Assembly: GCF_022678625.1 (NCBI RefSeq)
Contig: NZ_JALBYQ010000001.1
Coordinates: 1,263,895 to 1,327,894 of the forward strand
Length of the DNA stretch: 64,000 nucleotides
Direction: 5' to 3'
Source of the DNA: Aliiroseovarius subalbicans
GTDB taxonomy: Bacteria; Pseudomonadota; Alphaproteobacteria; Rhodobacterales; Rhodobacteraceae
In this document: in pieces, positions 8,822-18,848 of the stretch
Layout: every line of letters starts with the position of its first letter
Numbering within the stretch: position 1 is the first letter of the stretch
Translations under genes and position numbers: made by a program
The notes under the pieces: model-generated
What the model was told of the DNA's origin: nothing
The model's input: only the letters and a program-made list of their open reading frames with translations
Database searches by the model: none

Positions 8822-9975
8822 CGCACCGCCTCCAGCACGCTGGCATAGGAGGCAACGCCCGAACCGCCCATGTTGAACACAAGCCCGGTCGCGGCCCCCG
8901 GCACCTGCATCGCATCCGCCGTGCCGCTGACCTGGCGCGCGATCAGCACATGCATCGACACGCCGGTGGCGCCGACCGGGTGGCCCTTGGCCTTCAACCC
9001 GCCCGACATGTTCACCGGCAACTTGCCGCCGGGCATCACAAGCCCTTCGTCCAATGCGCGCATGCCCTGCCCCGGGGCGGTCAGGCCCATCGCCTCATAA
9101 ATCATCAACTCGGCAATGGTGAAACAATCGTGCACCTCGGCCACGTCCAGATCATCCAGCGTCATCCCGGCAGAGGCCAGCGCCTGCGCCATCGCGCGCT
9201 TCGGCCCCTCAAAAGCCGTCAGGTCGCGCCGCGACATGGGCAGGAAATCGTTCACTTGTGCGCTGGCGCGCAAGTGCACCGCCTGCGGCATCGCGGCGGC
9301 CAGATCGTCAGCAACCAGAACCAGCGCCGCCGCCCCGTCCGAGACCAGCGAACAATCGGTGACCTTCAGCGGATCGGCGACCATCGGGTTGCGCTCACTG
9401 ACCTCCTCGCAAAACGCAACGGGAAGTGGTTTGTGCAATTGCGCCAAGGGGTTGTTCATCGCGTTGGCGTGGTTTTTCGAGGCGATGCGCGCCAGCGTCC
9501 CGGTCTGGTCGCCCCATTTGTCATAATACGCCCGCGCGAACCCGGCAAAGACCTGGGGGAAGCTCAGCCCGGCCTCTTCGGCCTGATAGGACGCGTGGCC
9601 CAACCCCTTGGCGACCTCGGCGGTGGGCAGATGGGTCATCTTCTCGGCCCCGATCACCAGGGCGATGCGCGCGCGCCCGCTGTCAATCGCGTCACGCGCC
9701 GCAAAGATCGCCGCCGCCCCCGACGCACAGGCGTTCTCAACCCGCGTGGCCGGGGTGAAACGAAGCGCGTCGTCAATCCCCAGCGCCAGAGAGGAGGCAA
9801 AGCCGTCACCCACCATGCCGCCGTTGAAATGACCCAGCCAGATGCCGTCGACCTCGCCCGGTGCGACGCGCGCGTGTTCCAATGCCTCGCCCCCCGCAGC
9901 GACGATCAGATCTTCCAGCCCCATTTCGGCCAGTTTGCCAAATTGTGTGTGACCCCAGCCGACGATATGCACCAT
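8818..9975 (-). CDS. SCP2-type thiolase / acetyl-CoA acetyltransferase family
   Basis: 385 residues. ATG 9975 with GGGAG upstream starts the characteristic MVHIVGWGHTQFGKL. Cys83 in ENACASGAA is the nucleophile position; HDCF in EVHDCFTIAE and KGHPVGATG are the other active-site loops of the thiolase fold. The HDCF form and the lack of the usual C-terminal CGGG cysteine loop (here FNMGGSG) place it with SCP2/SCPx-type thiolases and lipid-transfer-like homologues rather than PhaA. It heads the leftward operon. It could cleave a 3-ketoacyl-CoA or run a condensation; which one cannot be decided from sequence. Confidence 0.85.
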   Translation of the reverse strand: MVHIVGWGHTQFGKLAEMGLEDLIVAAGGEALEHARVAPGEVDGIWLGHFNGGMVGDGFASSLALGIDDALRFTPATRVENACASGAAAIFAARDAIDSGRARIALVIGAEKMTHLPTAEVAKGLGHASYQAEEAGLSFPQVFAGFARAYYDKWGDQTGTLARIASKNHANAMNNPLAQLHKPLPVAFCEEVSERNPMVADPLKVTDCSLVSDGAAALVLVADDLAAAMPQAVHLRASAQVNDFLPMSRRDLTAFEGPKRAMAQALASAGMTLDDLDVAEVHDCFTIAELMIYEAMGLTAPGQGMRALDEGLVMPGGKLPVNMSGGLKAKGHPVGATGVSMHVLIARQVSGTADAMQVPGAATGLVFNMGGSGVASYASVLEAVR

Positions 9976-10071
9976 GCGAAAGCTCCCTTTTTGCCTCGTT
10001 TCAGCATCACAGGCGCACTGCTTGGGCGCAATCGGGTAGAAATACGCAGCCGCACGGGGCACAGTGGCGTC

Positions 10072-10614
10072 ATGGAAAGCTCGGACCTTGCCTTTACCCA
10101 CGCCCCGATCGGGCTGGCGTTGACCGAAGATCGGATCGTGAAACGCGCCAACCTGCGCTTTGGCGAGGTATTCGGCGACACGCCCGAGCATTTTGCCAAC
10201 ACGCCGCTGGCCCGACTGTATCCGTCCAGCCAGGACTATGAACAGATCGGCGCGCGCGGGGCGCAGATCCTGCGTGAAACCGGGCGCTATGAGGACGAAC
10301 GGGTGATGCGGCGGCTGGATGGCGCGCTGTTCTGGTGCCGGGTGCGCGGGCAAAGCCTGACCCCGGACGACCCGTTCAAACGCGGTGTCTGGAGCTTTGT
10401 TGACCTGTCGTCGGAACGTCCGGTTGTCGAACTGACGCCACGCGAACGTGAGGTTGCGATCCTGACCTGTCAGGGGCTGACCTCAAAGGAAATTGGCCTG
10501 GCTCTGGATCTGTCCTATCGCACGGTCGAAGCCCATCGCGCGCGACTTCTTGAGAAGTTCGGCGCGCGAAAACTGCCCGAACTGGTGGCGAAGTTTTCCG
10601 GCATGCCGCTGTAG
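10072..10614 (+). CDS. PAS-LuxR family transcriptional regulator
   Basis: 180 residues, start at ATG 10072 (MESSDLAFTHAPIGLAL); longer upstream frames are shadows of the thiolase gene. Residues about 5-115 form a PAS sensor domain (APIGLALTEDR, FGEVFGDTPE, FWCRVRGQ). Residues about 120-178 are a LuxR/GerE helix-turn-helix (LTPREREVAILTCQGLTSKEI, SYRTVEAHR). There is no homoserine-lactone domain and no receiver domain, so a small ligand or redox signal bound by PAS is the likely input. It is divergent from the thiolase operon with a 96-base shared upstream gap, so it probably controls that operon. Confidence 0.85.
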   Translation: MESSDLAFTHAPIGLALTEDRIVKRANLRFGEVFGDTPEHFANTPLARLYPSSQDYEQIGARGAQILRETGRYEDERVMRRLDGALFWCRVRGQSLTPDDPFKRGVWSFVDLSSERPVVELTPREREVAILTCQGLTSKEIGLALDLSYRTVEAHRARLLEKFGARKLPELVAKFSGMPL

Positions 10615-10675
10615 CGAGATGTTGAAATTTCCCTGAAAAACAGGCACATTCGCGGCAGTGGGCAAGGGGATAACT

Positions 10676-11293
10676 ATGGCCAACGCGCGGCCGCGTACGC
10701 GGATTCAGGAACGGAACCGGGGAACGATCCTCGAAGCGGCGCTTGAGGTGTTTTCCCGCCACGGCTTTCGCGGGGCCACGCTGGATCAGATCGCCAAAGC
10801 GGCGGGCCTGTCCAAGCCAAACCTGTTGTATTATTTTCCGTCGAAAGAGGCAATTCACGTCGAGCTTCTGTCCGGTTTGATGACCAATTGGCTGGAGCCG
10901 CTTGAGGCCCTGAATGCCGAGGGCGATCCGATCGAGGAAATCATCGCCTATGTGCTGCGCAAACTGGACATGGCGCGCGATCTGCCGCGCGAAAGCCGGC
11001 TGTTCGCCAATGAAATCGTGCAGGGCGCACCACGCATCCTGGACCAGATCGAAGGCCCGTTGAAGACATTAGTCGATGAAAAGGCCCAGGTGATCCGCAG
11101 TTGGTCCGACCAGGGTCACCTGGCGTCGGTCGATCCCTATCACCTGATCTTTTCGATCTGGGCCACGACGCAGCATTACGCCGATTTTGACGTGCAGGTG
11201 CGCGGTATACTGGCCCCTGAGGGCGACAGCCACTTTGCCGATGCGGCCCGCTTCCTGGACCACATGTTCCGCGCCACGCTCACCCCGCATTAA
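10676..11293 (+). CDS. rutR: TetR-family regulator, RutR-like
   Basis: 205 residues from ATG 10676, with AAGGGGA upstream. The N-terminal HTH (ILEAALEVFSRHGFRGATLDQIAKAAGLSKPNLLYYFPSKEAI) and the ligand domain both read like E. coli RutR: WLEPLEAL, RESRLFANEI, GAPRI, LVDEKAQVI and FSIWATTQHYADF all have close counterparts. RutR represses pyrimidine breakdown genes and responds to uracil or thymine. No rut genes lie in the window, so the target is elsewhere or the ligand differs. A perfect palindrome follows the stop codon. Symbol given on sequence resemblance only. Confidence 0.78.
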   Translation: MANARPRTRIQERNRGTILEAALEVFSRHGFRGATLDQIAKAAGLSKPNLLYYFPSKEAIHVELLSGLMTNWLEPLEALNAEGDPIEEIIAYVLRKLDMARDLPRESRLFANEIVQGAPRILDQIEGPLKTLVDEKAQVIRSWSDQGHLASVDPYHLIFSIWATTQHYADFDVQVRGILAPEGDSHFADAARFLDHMFRATLTPH

Positions 11294-11311
11294 CCAATTC
11301 TTGCGATTTTC

Positions 11312-11329
11312 CCGGGCGTTAACGCCCGG
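11312..11329 (+). terminator. Perfect palindrome after rutR-like gene
   Basis: CCGGGCGTTAACGCCCGG is an 18-base perfect inverted repeat 19 bases past the stop of the TetR gene. Only TT follows on the plus strand and AAAA on the minus side, so it would be a weak terminator; it could also be a protein-binding site ahead of the next gene. Confidence 0.45.
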
Positions 11330-11356
11330 TTCACCTTCGCCATCTAGTGTGAGTGT

Positions 11357-11389
11357 CCGTGGGGGCTCCTGTCAGTAATAGGAGCACGG
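11357..11389 (+). promoter_or_regulatory. Hairpin that buries the ribosome-binding site of the next gene
   Basis: GCTCCT (11365-11370) pairs with AGGAGC (11380-11385) around a nine-base loop, and CCGT/ACGG extends the stem across a GGG bulge. The right arm contains AGGAG, the only good Shine-Dalgarno site for ATG 11394, nine bases away. Folding would hide it, which suggests translational control. Confidence 0.55.
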
Positions 11390-11393
11390 GAAA

Positions 11394-11861
11394 ATGGAAA
11401 TCTCGGGAACATCGCCCTTCGGGGGGCACGCCTCTGTGGCGGCCCAGATGCCGACACGCACACCTCCTGACGTTCCGAAGATCGACGAAAGCCGGCACTC
11501 GGACCAGGCACAGGCGGACACGCGATCAAAGCAGCAGAACGATACCGCCGGCGCCGCGCGCGACTTGCAAGACGCGCGTCAGGGCAAAGAGGTGCCCACC
11601 GGGCCACCGCCCACCTTCGAGATGACAGCACTTGAGGTGGAAGCGGACCTGCAGGCTGCGATTGCGCGCATGGAAGCCAAACGCAACCAGGCGGCCAACG
11701 CGGATGGCGTAAAAGCCCGTGACCCTGCGCCAGAGGCCAAGGCCCGCCCCGATGAGGCGCCGCCACCGTCAGAGGTTACGGAGAAAAAACCTGCCGAACG
11801 GGTGGCCGTGGCGCAGCTTGAGCAGCCTTATGATGCCAAACCAACACCGGACGCAGCCTGA
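11394..11861 (+). CDS. Hypothetical low-complexity protein
   Basis: 155 residues starting MEISGTSPFGGH, with AGGAGC nine bases ahead of ATG. No signal peptide, membrane segment or recognised domain. It is rich in Ala, Pro, Glu, Lys, Gln and Asp and almost certainly disordered apart from one helix around residues 75-110 (TALEVEADLQAAIARMEAKR). It lies between the RutR-like regulator and accB with its own leader. I do not recognise the family. The ribosome site is held in a hairpin, so expression may be conditional. Confidence 0.65.
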   Translation: MEISGTSPFGGHASVAAQMPTRTPPDVPKIDESRHSDQAQADTRSKQQNDTAGAARDLQDARQGKEVPTGPPPTFEMTALEVEADLQAAIARMEAKRNQAANADGVKARDPAPEAKARPDEAPPPSEVTEKKPAERVAVAQLEQPYDAKPTPDAA

Positions 11862-11994
11862 TTATTCGACGCCTTGACCCTGTCAAAGGCAAAATTGCCG
11901 CAACTGGAGCTTTTCTCCCCTTCCTGCCCGGCCTATAAGCGGTAAAGCTTCAAAGGCCCGCACAAAGACCGGGCAGTTATAGGTCGAGGATGGC

Positions 11995-12486
11995 ATGACG
12001 AAAAAATCGCACGACAACGATGTGGCCTTCATCAAGGCACTGGCAAAGTTGCTTGAGGAGAACGACCTGACCGAATTGGAGGTCATGCGGGACTATGGCG
12101 AGAACGATACGCTGAACGTCCGCGTCAGCCGTGCGAAAGAAGTCGTGGCCCAGGTCGCCGCCGCGCCGGTCGCTGTTGCCGCAGCCCCTGCCGCCCCGGC
12201 CGCTGCTGCCCCGGCCACCGCAGCCGCCTCAAGTGACGATCCCGCAGCACATCCCGGCGCCGTGCCCTCGCCGATGGTGGGCACCGTATACCTTCAAGCA
12301 GAACCCGACACGCCCGCCTTCGTGAAGGTCGGCGACAAGGTCGAGGAAGGCCAGACCCTTCTGATCGTCGAAGCGATGAAAACGATGAACCAGATCCCGG
12401 CCCCCAAAGGCGGAACGGTGAAGCGCATTCTGATCGAAGACGGCGCCCCGGTCGAGTTTGGCGCGCCCTTGATGATCATCGAATAA
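11995..12486 (+). CDS. accB: Biotin carboxyl carrier protein of acetyl-CoA carboxylase
   Basis: 163 residues. The N-terminal domain (residues 1-50) is followed by a long Ala-Pro linker of about 30 residues and a C-terminal biotinyl domain. Lys129 in EAMKTMN is the biotin attachment site. It carries carboxybiotin between AccC and the AccA-AccD transferase in the first step of fatty acid synthesis. accC follows after 10 bases, the conserved accBC operon. The repeated Ala codons of the linker make this stretch very GC-rich. A promoter presumably lies in the 133-base gap upstream, but I cannot place it securely. Confidence 0.97.
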   Translation: MTKKSHDNDVAFIKALAKLLEENDLTELEVMRDYGENDTLNVRVSRAKEVVAQVAAAPVAVAAAPAAPAAAAPATAAASSDDPAAHPGAVPSPMVGTVYLQAEPDTPAFVKVGDKVEEGQTLLIVEAMKTMNQIPAPKGGTVKRILIEDGAPVEFGAPLMIIE

Positions 12487-12496
12487 GGGCGGTCCC

Positions 12497-13843
12497 ATGT
12501 TCGAAAAAATCCTGATTGCCAACCGCGGAGAGATCGCCCTGCGCGTCATCCGCGCGGCGCGTGAAATGGGGATCAAGACGGTCGCGGTGCACTCCACCGC
12601 TGATGTCGATGCCATGCATGTGCGTATGGCCGACGAAAGCGTCTGCATCGGCCCGCCGCCGGGCACCGAAAGCTACCTTTCGATCCCTGCGATCATCGCC
12701 GCCTGTGAAATCACTGGCGCCCAGGCGGTTCACCCCGGCTATGGCTTCCTGTCCGAAAACGCGACCTTCGTGCAGGCGCTGGAAGACCACGAAATCACCT
12801 TCATCGGCCCCAGTGCCGCGCATATCCGCATCATGGGCGACAAGATCACCGCCAAGGACACGATGAAGAAGTTGGGCGTGCCCTGCGTGCCCGGTTCGGA
12901 CGGTGGCGTGCCGGATCTGGAGACCGCCCGCAAGGTGTGCGAAGGCATCGGCTATCCCGTCATCATCAAGGCAACCGCCGGTGGTGGCGGCAAGGGCATG
13001 AAGCTTGCCCAAACCGCCGATGATCTGGAAATGGCCTTCAAGACCGCGCGCTCCGAAGGCAAGGTGAACTTCGGCAATGACGAGGTTTACATTGAGAAAT
13101 ACCTGGGCAAGCCGCGCCATATCGAGGTGCAGGTGTTCGGCGATGGCAAGGGCACAGCGGTGCATTTGGGCGAACGGGATTGTTCGCTGCAGCGCCGCCA
13201 CCAGAAGGTGTTCGAGGAGGCCCCCGGCCCCGTCATCACCCCCGAACTGCGCGATCAGATCGGCAAAGTCTGCGCCGACGCCGTGGCCGGCATCGACTAT
13301 ATCGGCGCGGGTACGATCGAATTTCTCTATGAGGACGGCGAGTTCTTTTTCATCGAAATGAACACACGGCTTCAGGTTGAACACCCGGTGACCGAGGCGA
13401 TCTTCGGCGTCGACTTGGTGCGTGAACAGATCCGGGTGGCCGAAGGCCTGCCGATGTCCTTCACCCAGGACGAACTGGAGCTGCATGGCCACGCGATTGA
13501 AATCCGTATCAACGCTGAAAAACTTCCCAATTTCTCTCCCTGCCCGGGCAAGATCACCCAGTATCACGCCCCCGGCGGGCTGGGTGTGCGGGTGGATTCG
13601 GCGCTTTACGACGGTTATTCGATCCCGCCTTATTACGACAGCCTGATCGGCAAACTGATCGTGCATGGCCGCGACCGGCCCGAGGCGCTGGCGCGCCTGA
13701 ACCGGGCGTTGGGAGAGCTGATCGTGGACGGGATCGACACCACGGTGCCGCTGTTCAGCGCGCTGCTGGAAGAAACCGCCATTCACACCGGCGACTATGA
13801 CATCCACTGGCTGGAACGCTGGCTGGATGACAACATGGGCTAA
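12497..13843 (+). CDS. accC: Acetyl-CoA carboxylase biotin carboxylase subunit
   Basis: 448 residues, the normal AccC length. It carboxylates the biotin of AccB using ATP and bicarbonate. [17 protein letters not shown] is at the N-terminus. The ATP-grasp Gly-rich loop is [12 protein letters not shown]. Catalytic residues are in [16 protein letters not shown] (Glu and Arg) and EIRINAE. It follows accB directly, and aat starts nine bases after its stop, suggesting one transcript. Confidence 0.97.
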   Translation: MFEKILIANRGEIALRVIRAAREMGIKTVAVHSTADVDAMHVRMADESVCIGPPPGTESYLSIPAIIAACEITGAQAVHPGYGFLSENATFVQALEDHEITFIGPSAAHIRIMGDKITAKDTMKKLGVPCVPGSDGGVPDLETARKVCEGIGYPVIIKATAGGGGKGMKLAQTADDLEMAFKTARSEGKVNFGNDEVYIEKYLGKPRHIEVQVFGDGKGTAVHLGERDCSLQRRHQKVFEEAPGPVITPELRDQIGKVCADAVAGIDYIGAGTIEFLYEDGEFFFIEMNTRLQVEHPVTEAIFGVDLVREQIRVAEGLPMSFTQDELELHGHAIEIRINAEKLPNFSPCPGKITQYHAPGGLGVRVDSALYDGYSIPPYYDSLIGKLIVHGRDRPEALARLNRALGELIVDGIDTTVPLFSALLEETAIHTGDYDIHWLERWLDDNMG

Positions 13844-13851
13844 GGGCCGCT

Positions 13852-14493
13852 TTGGCCCAGCCCGACCTGACCGCCGACCTGCTTTTGCGCGCCTATGCGA
13901 TGGGCGTGTTTCCGATGGCCGAAAGTCGCGACGACCCGCGTGTGTTCTGGGTGGACCCGGAACAGCGCGGTGTGCTGCCGTTGGACGGCTTTCGCCTGTC
14001 TCGATCCTTGCGCAAGCGCATCCTGCAAGAGCCGTTCAAGGTCACACTGAACCGCGATTTCGCGGGCGTGGTCGAAGGCTGCGCCGATCGGGACGAGACC
14101 TGGATCAACGACACAATTTTCGATCTCTATGCGCAGTTGCACGACATGGGCCACGCCCATTCGTTGGAGCTTTGGGACGGTGCGGCATTGGTTGGCGGCG
14201 TCTATGGCGTTTCTCTGGGGCGGGCGTTTTTCGGCGAAAGCATGTTCTCGCGTCGACGCGATGCATCCAAGATTGCACTGGCCTACCTGGTGGCCCATCT
14301 TACACAGACTGGATTTACCTTGTTCGACACGCAGTTTCTGACCGAACACCTTGCCAGCTTGGGGGGCGTTGAAATCCCGCGTGCCCAATATCACGACATG
14401 CTGTCACAGGCGCTGGAGCGGATGGCAGATATCACTGCTTGCGCCCTGCCCGGCGTTCACTCTGTCGTGCAGCGCAAAACCCAGACGTCATAG
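13852..14493 (+). CDS. aat: Leucyl/phenylalanyl-tRNA--protein transferase
   Basis: 213 residues. It adds Leu or Phe from tRNA to proteins with N-terminal Arg or Lys, marking them for ClpS-ClpAP (N-degron pathway). Family motifs: [76 protein letters not shown] and FDTQF. The frame has a TTG start at 13852 nine bases after accC; no ATG lies early enough to keep the family N-terminus. Its 3' end overlaps the convergent DUF2155 gene by 37 bases. Confidence 0.95.
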   Translation: MAQPDLTADLLLRAYAMGVFPMAESRDDPRVFWVDPEQRGVLPLDGFRLSRSLRKRILQEPFKVTLNRDFAGVVEGCADRDETWINDTIFDLYAQLHDMGHAHSLELWDGAALVGGVYGVSLGRAFFGESMFSRRRDASKIALAYLVAHLTQTGFTLFDTQFLTEHLASLGGVEIPRAQYHDMLSQALERMADITACALPGVHSVVQRKTQTS

Positions 14494-14816
14494 CGCGAAT
14501 GGTCCAGCGCGCTCAGTGCTGGAGAGGACGCGATCATCCAGCCTTCGAAAAGGGGCGTCTCGGCATTGCCTTCGCGGATTACCAGCCAAGCATAGGCGTC
14601 GCCCGACGGGTTGTCGTTCGGGTATCGGCAGTCGCCCAGGGTCACCTGCAACCAGCCCAAGGCGGCAGTTTCACCAATTGCCAACGTCATATCATGGGTT
14701 GTGCCCGCATGCTTGTCCAACCCGCGCAGGTTGGCGCCGGTGCCTACAGTGGCAGGTTCCTGAGCGACAGCCGGGCTTGCAACAAGGGCCAAAGCAAGGA
14801 CCGCGACGCGGATCAT
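14457..14816 (-). CDS. DUF2155 domain protein (secreted)
   Basis: 119 residues with a Sec signal ([19 protein letters not shown]). The mature part holds the DUF2155 pattern: [16 protein letters not shown], a short beta-rich core, [19 protein letters not shown], and a C-terminal Cys in WVLRC. The two Cys could form a disulfide. Function unknown; it is periplasmic by prediction. ATG 14816 overlaps the stop of the MlaD-like gene by four bases (ATGA). The run NDUFA12-like, MlaD-like, DUF2155, opposing aat, is one I associate with this bacterial family. Confidence 0.9.
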   Translation of the reverse strand: MIRVAVLALALVASPAVAQEPATVGTGANLRGLDKHAGTTHDMTLAIGETAALGWLQVTLGDCRYPNDNPSGDAYAWLVIREGNAETPLFEGWMIASSPALSALDHSRYDVWVLRCTTE

Positions 14817-15262
14817 TCCTCGTCCCCGCCGGACACGAATTTCATCAAAAGGTTCACCACACTGATCGAGCTTTGCGTGTCCTCGATCTCGGCCCCCGGT
14901 TCCAGGTTGAACGGCGATCCGCCCGGCAACAGCTCAACAAACGAGCCGCCCAGCAGGCCCTCGGAGGCGACGATCACCGCTGTGTCTTCGGGCAGTGGGA
15001 TGTCGGATTGAACGCTGAAGGATGCATCGGCGCGGAAGGTTGTGGGGTTCAGCACCATATCGGTGACGGTGCCCACTTTAACGCCTGCCAGACGCACGTC
15101 TGTGCCGATCGAAATGCCTTCGGCCGAGCGAAAACTTGCGGAGTAGACATCGCTGCTCCCCGCCCCGGAAAAGCCCGCGATCTGGCTGGCATACATGAAG
15201 AAGCCCACCGCGCCTGCCAGCACGATGCCCCCTGTGATCACCTCTGTCGCGTGCGATGCCAT
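14813..15262 (-). CDS. mlaD: MlaD-family protein (MCE domain)
   Basis: 149 residues from ATG 15262, which has GGAGGGGG immediately upstream. One N-terminal membrane anchor (GGIVLAGAVGFFMYA) is followed by a single MCE/MlaD domain (YSASFRSAEGISIGTDVRLAGVKVGTV, LPEDTAVIVASEGLLGG). Such proteins form hexameric rings in the periplasm that hand phospholipids between membranes. The usual MlaFE ATPase and permease genes are not adjacent. Upstream is the NDUFA12-like gene (14-base gap), downstream DUF2155 by ATGA overlap. Confidence 0.88.
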   Translation of the reverse strand: MASHATEVITGGIVLAGAVGFFMYASQIAGFSGAGSSDVYSASFRSAEGISIGTDVRLAGVKVGTVTDMVLNPTTFRADASFSVQSDIPLPEDTAVIVASEGLLGGSFVELLPGGSPFNLEPGAEIEDTQSSISVVNLLMKFVSGGDEE

Positions 15263-15276
15263 GGCCCCCTCCGGTC

Positions 15277-15648
15277 TTATTCCGGCTGCCAAGCCTCATA
15301 GTCCCGACGCTCGGTCGGCTGCGCCTGACGCATCGAGCCAGCAGGCGCATAGGCCAGCGCAGAACCGGTCGGGTTCACCTCATGCGGCTTTTCCCAGGTC
15401 TTGTGGGTCAACGCAGTGGTGCCGGGGCATTCGTCGAATGTGTGGTGCAGCCAACCATGCCAATCCGGGCTGACGCGGCTGCCCTCGGGTTCACCGTTGA
15501 AGATGACCCAGCGACGTTTGTCGTCGCGGTCGCGATAGAAGACATTGCCCTGATCGTCCTCGCCCACCTTCACGCCTTTGCGGCGGGTGAACAGCCAAGT
15601 GCCCAGGGTTTCCCCGTGCCACCAGGTCAGAAGCGAAAGTAAGCGCAT
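15277..15648 (-). CDS. NADH:ubiquinone oxidoreductase NDUFA12-family protein
   Basis: 123 residues. The NDUFA12 (B17.2) pattern is clear: [52 protein letters not shown] and [15 protein letters not shown]. In alphaproteobacteria and mitochondria this is an accessory subunit or assembly factor on the matrix/cytoplasmic arm of complex I. The C-terminal tail ([22 protein letters not shown]) matches the family's end. AGGAGGC precedes ATG 15648. The other complex I genes are not in this window. Confidence 0.93.
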   Translation of the reverse strand: MRLLSLLTWWHGETLGTWLFTRRKGVKVGEDDQGNVFYRDRDDKRRWVIFNGEPEGSRVSPDWHGWLHHTFDECPGTTALTHKTWEKPHEVNPTGSALAYAPAGSMRQAQPTERRDYEAWQPE

Positions 15649-15768
15649 GGATGCCTCCTGTCTCAGTCATACCTCATATGGCGCAAGCGCGCGCGAAGGT
15701 CCAGAGCCAAGCGGCCCGGTCGGCGGGATTATCGCCAACGGAGACCTCGTTTGCATCTGGTGGTCTAT

Positions 15769-17034
<1,266 letters not shown>

Positions 17035-17123
17035 GTTCTGTTCCCTCGGGCCGTGCCCGGTTCAAATTCTCGACCAAATTGGCCCGTTTGTGCCCCGCGC
17101 GGACAGCTTAAGACAGGGCTAGA

Positions 17124-17161
17124 GGCGGCACAATGCGAAATAAATCACCCTGTGTGCCGCC
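17124..17161 (-). promoter_or_regulatory. Inverted repeat between clpP and clpX
   Basis: GGCGGCACA (17124-17132) and TGTGCCGCC (17153-17161) are perfect nine-base arms around a 20-base AT-richer centre, 12 bases past the clpP stop. No T-run follows on the minus strand. It may be an mRNA processing or stabilising stem, or a regulator site for a clpX promoter. Confidence 0.5.
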
Positions 17162-17172
17162 GCCAACCAGCG

Positions 17173-17796
17173 TTATTCGCCGTCTTTGGCGCGGTGATCG
17201 ACGATCTCGTCGATGTGGCCCCAGTCCTTCGCCTCCTGAGGTGACATGAAGTTGTCGCGCTCCAGCGCGGCTTCGACCGCCTTCAGCTTCTGACCAGTAT
17301 GCTTCACATAGATCTGGTGCAGCGTGTCCTTGACCTTCTGTGTTTCGGCGGCATGGATCATGATGTCCGTCGCCTGGCCCTGGTAGCCGCCCGAGGGCTG
17401 GTGCACCATGATACGCGAATGCGGCAGCGAGAAACGCATGCCCGGTTCGCCCGCCACCGACAGGACCGACCCCATCGACGCGGCCTGGCCGATCACCAGC
17501 GTGGACACCGGCGGTTTGATGTATTGCATCGTGTCATAGATCGACAGGCCCGACGTCACCACGCCACCGGGCGAATTGATGTACATAGAGATTTCCTTGG
17601 AGGGGTTTTCCGCCTCAAGGTGCAAAAGCTGGGCAACGATCAGCGTCGACATGCCGTCGTGGATCGGCCCGTTCACGAAAATGATGCGTTCCTTGAGGAG
17701 CCGCGAGAAGATGTCATAGGCCCGTTCACCGCGCGAGGTCTGTTCGACCACCATGGGAACGAGGTTGTTTTCAAGATTATCAATCGGGTCAAACAT
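17173..17796 (-). CDS. clpP: ATP-dependent Clp protease proteolytic subunit
   Basis: 207 residues from ATG 17796 ([19 protein letters not shown]). The longer frame upstream lacks similarity to the family and is not used. The catalytic triad is Ser107 (IGQAASMGS), His132 (MVHQP) and Asp181 (ERDNFM). It forms tetradecameric proteolytic barrels with ClpX or ClpA. A short propeptide may be removed. Regulated proteolysis by ClpXP is central to the alphaproteobacterial cell cycle. Confidence 0.97.
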   Translation of the reverse strand: MFDPIDNLENNLVPMVVEQTSRGERAYDIFSRLLKERIIFVNGPIHDGMSTLIVAQLLHLEAENPSKEISMYINSPGGVVTSGLSIYDTMQYIKPPVSTLVIGQAASMGSVLSVAGEPGMRFSLPHSRIMVHQPSGGYQGQATDIMIHAAETQKVKDTLHQIYVKHTGQKLKAVEAALERDNFMSPQEAKDWGHIDEIVDHRAKDGE

Positions 17797-17955
17797 GTAT
17801 GCGCCTGCCTGCTCTGTTCGCGTCAAAGGGTAACCGTATTGGTCCTTACAGAGTCTTAGTCCCCGGTTCGGGGGGCTGCAAGGGCGGTCCCAGACCTTTC
17901 CGTACGACATGGCGGATATTGGTTAACAAACCCTTCCAAAAAAACAGGTTCGCAA

Positions 17956-17984
17956 AGAAAAAGCGGCGCCCGAAGGCGCCGCGT
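17956..17984 (-). terminator. Rho-independent terminator of the ABC importer operon
   Basis: On the minus strand GCGGCGCC, loop TTCG, GGCGCCGC (17982 to 17963) is followed by TTTTTC. It lies immediately past the stop of the last permease gene at 17989 and ends the leftward transporter operon. Confidence 0.9.
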
Positions 17985-17988
17985 TTCG

Positions 17989-18843
17989 TCAACCGGGGGA
18001 CAGGCCCCTCAACCGTTCGGACCGTCGTCGCAGCAATTCGACCGTGGTCAACAACACAATCGAGATCGCCACAAGGATCGTCGCGACCGCCAGGATGGTC
18101 GGGCTGATCTGTTCTCGCAGTCCCAGGAACATCTGCCAGGGCAGTGTTTTCTGCCCCGCTGAGCCGACGAACAGCACCACGACCACCTCGTCAAACGAAG
18201 TGATGAAGGCAAACAGCCCGCCCGAGATCACACCGGGGAGGATCAGCGGCATCTGCACCCGAAAGAACGTGGTCACAGGGTCGGCACCCATGTTCGCCGC
18301 CGCCCGCGTCAGCGAACGATCAAAGCCCACAAGCGTGGCTGTCACCGTAATGATCACGAAAGGAATACCCAGTGCGGCATGGGCCAGGACCACGCCGATG
18401 TAGGTGCCTTGCAGTCCGAAACGGGCATAGAAGAAGAACATCCCAGTCGCCGAGATGATCAGCGGAACGATCATCGGCGATATCAGGATCGCCATGATTG
18501 CCCGGCGAAAAGGCACGTGCGGTTGGCTCAAGCCAATCGCCGCCAGCGTGCCGAAGCCCACCGACAAGAGCGTCGCAACTGGCGCAATCGTCACCGAATT
18601 CCACAACGCCTGTTGCCAGTCCGGACTGGTCAGAAAATCCCGGTAATGTTTGAGCGAATACCCGTCCGGGTCCAGCCGCAGCATTTCGGGTGTGAAAGTG
18701 AAGAAGTCCTGCGCGTTGAAGCTGAGCGGGATCACCACCACGATCGGCGCGATCAGGAAGAAGAAGATCAGCCCGCAAATCACGCGAAACGCATAGTACC
18801 AGACGCGTTGGCCGGTGGTGGCATATGGGGGAAGCTTGCTCAT
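17989..18843 (-). CDS. ABC transporter permease, spermidine/putrescine (PotC) type
   Basis: 284 residues, with six predicted membrane segments and the ATPase-contact loop around NMGADPVTTFFRVQMPLILPGVISG (EAA motif variant). The first segment is FRVICGLIFFFLIAPIVVVIPLSFN, and the PotC-type pattern SFDEVVVVLFVG follows the EAA loop. It pairs with the upstream permease (5-base gap) in a type I importer of the polyamine/opine/phosphonate class. The terminator lies directly after the gene. The substrate is probably a cationic or guanidino compound, given the creatinase gene in the same cluster. Confidence 0.9.
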   Translation of the reverse strand: MSKLPPYATTGQRVWYYAFRVICGLIFFFLIAPIVVVIPLSFNAQDFFTFTPEMLRLDPDGYSLKHYRDFLTSPDWQQALWNSVTIAPVATLLSVGFGTLAAIGLSQPHVPFRRAIMAILISPMIVPLIISATGMFFFYARFGLQGTYIGVVLAHAALGIPFVIITVTATLVGFDRSLTRAAANMGADPVTTFFRVQMPLILPGVISGGLFAFITSFDEVVVVLFVGSAGQKTLPWQMFLGLREQISPTILAVATILVAISIVLLTTVELLRRRSERLRGLSPG

Positions 18844-18848
18844 GTTCG

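Noticed and set aside
8692-10071. Long plus-strand frame leading into the LuxR gene
   Set aside because: The part before ATG 10072 is antisense to the thiolase and ligase genes and has no similarity; only the C-terminal 180 residues are real.
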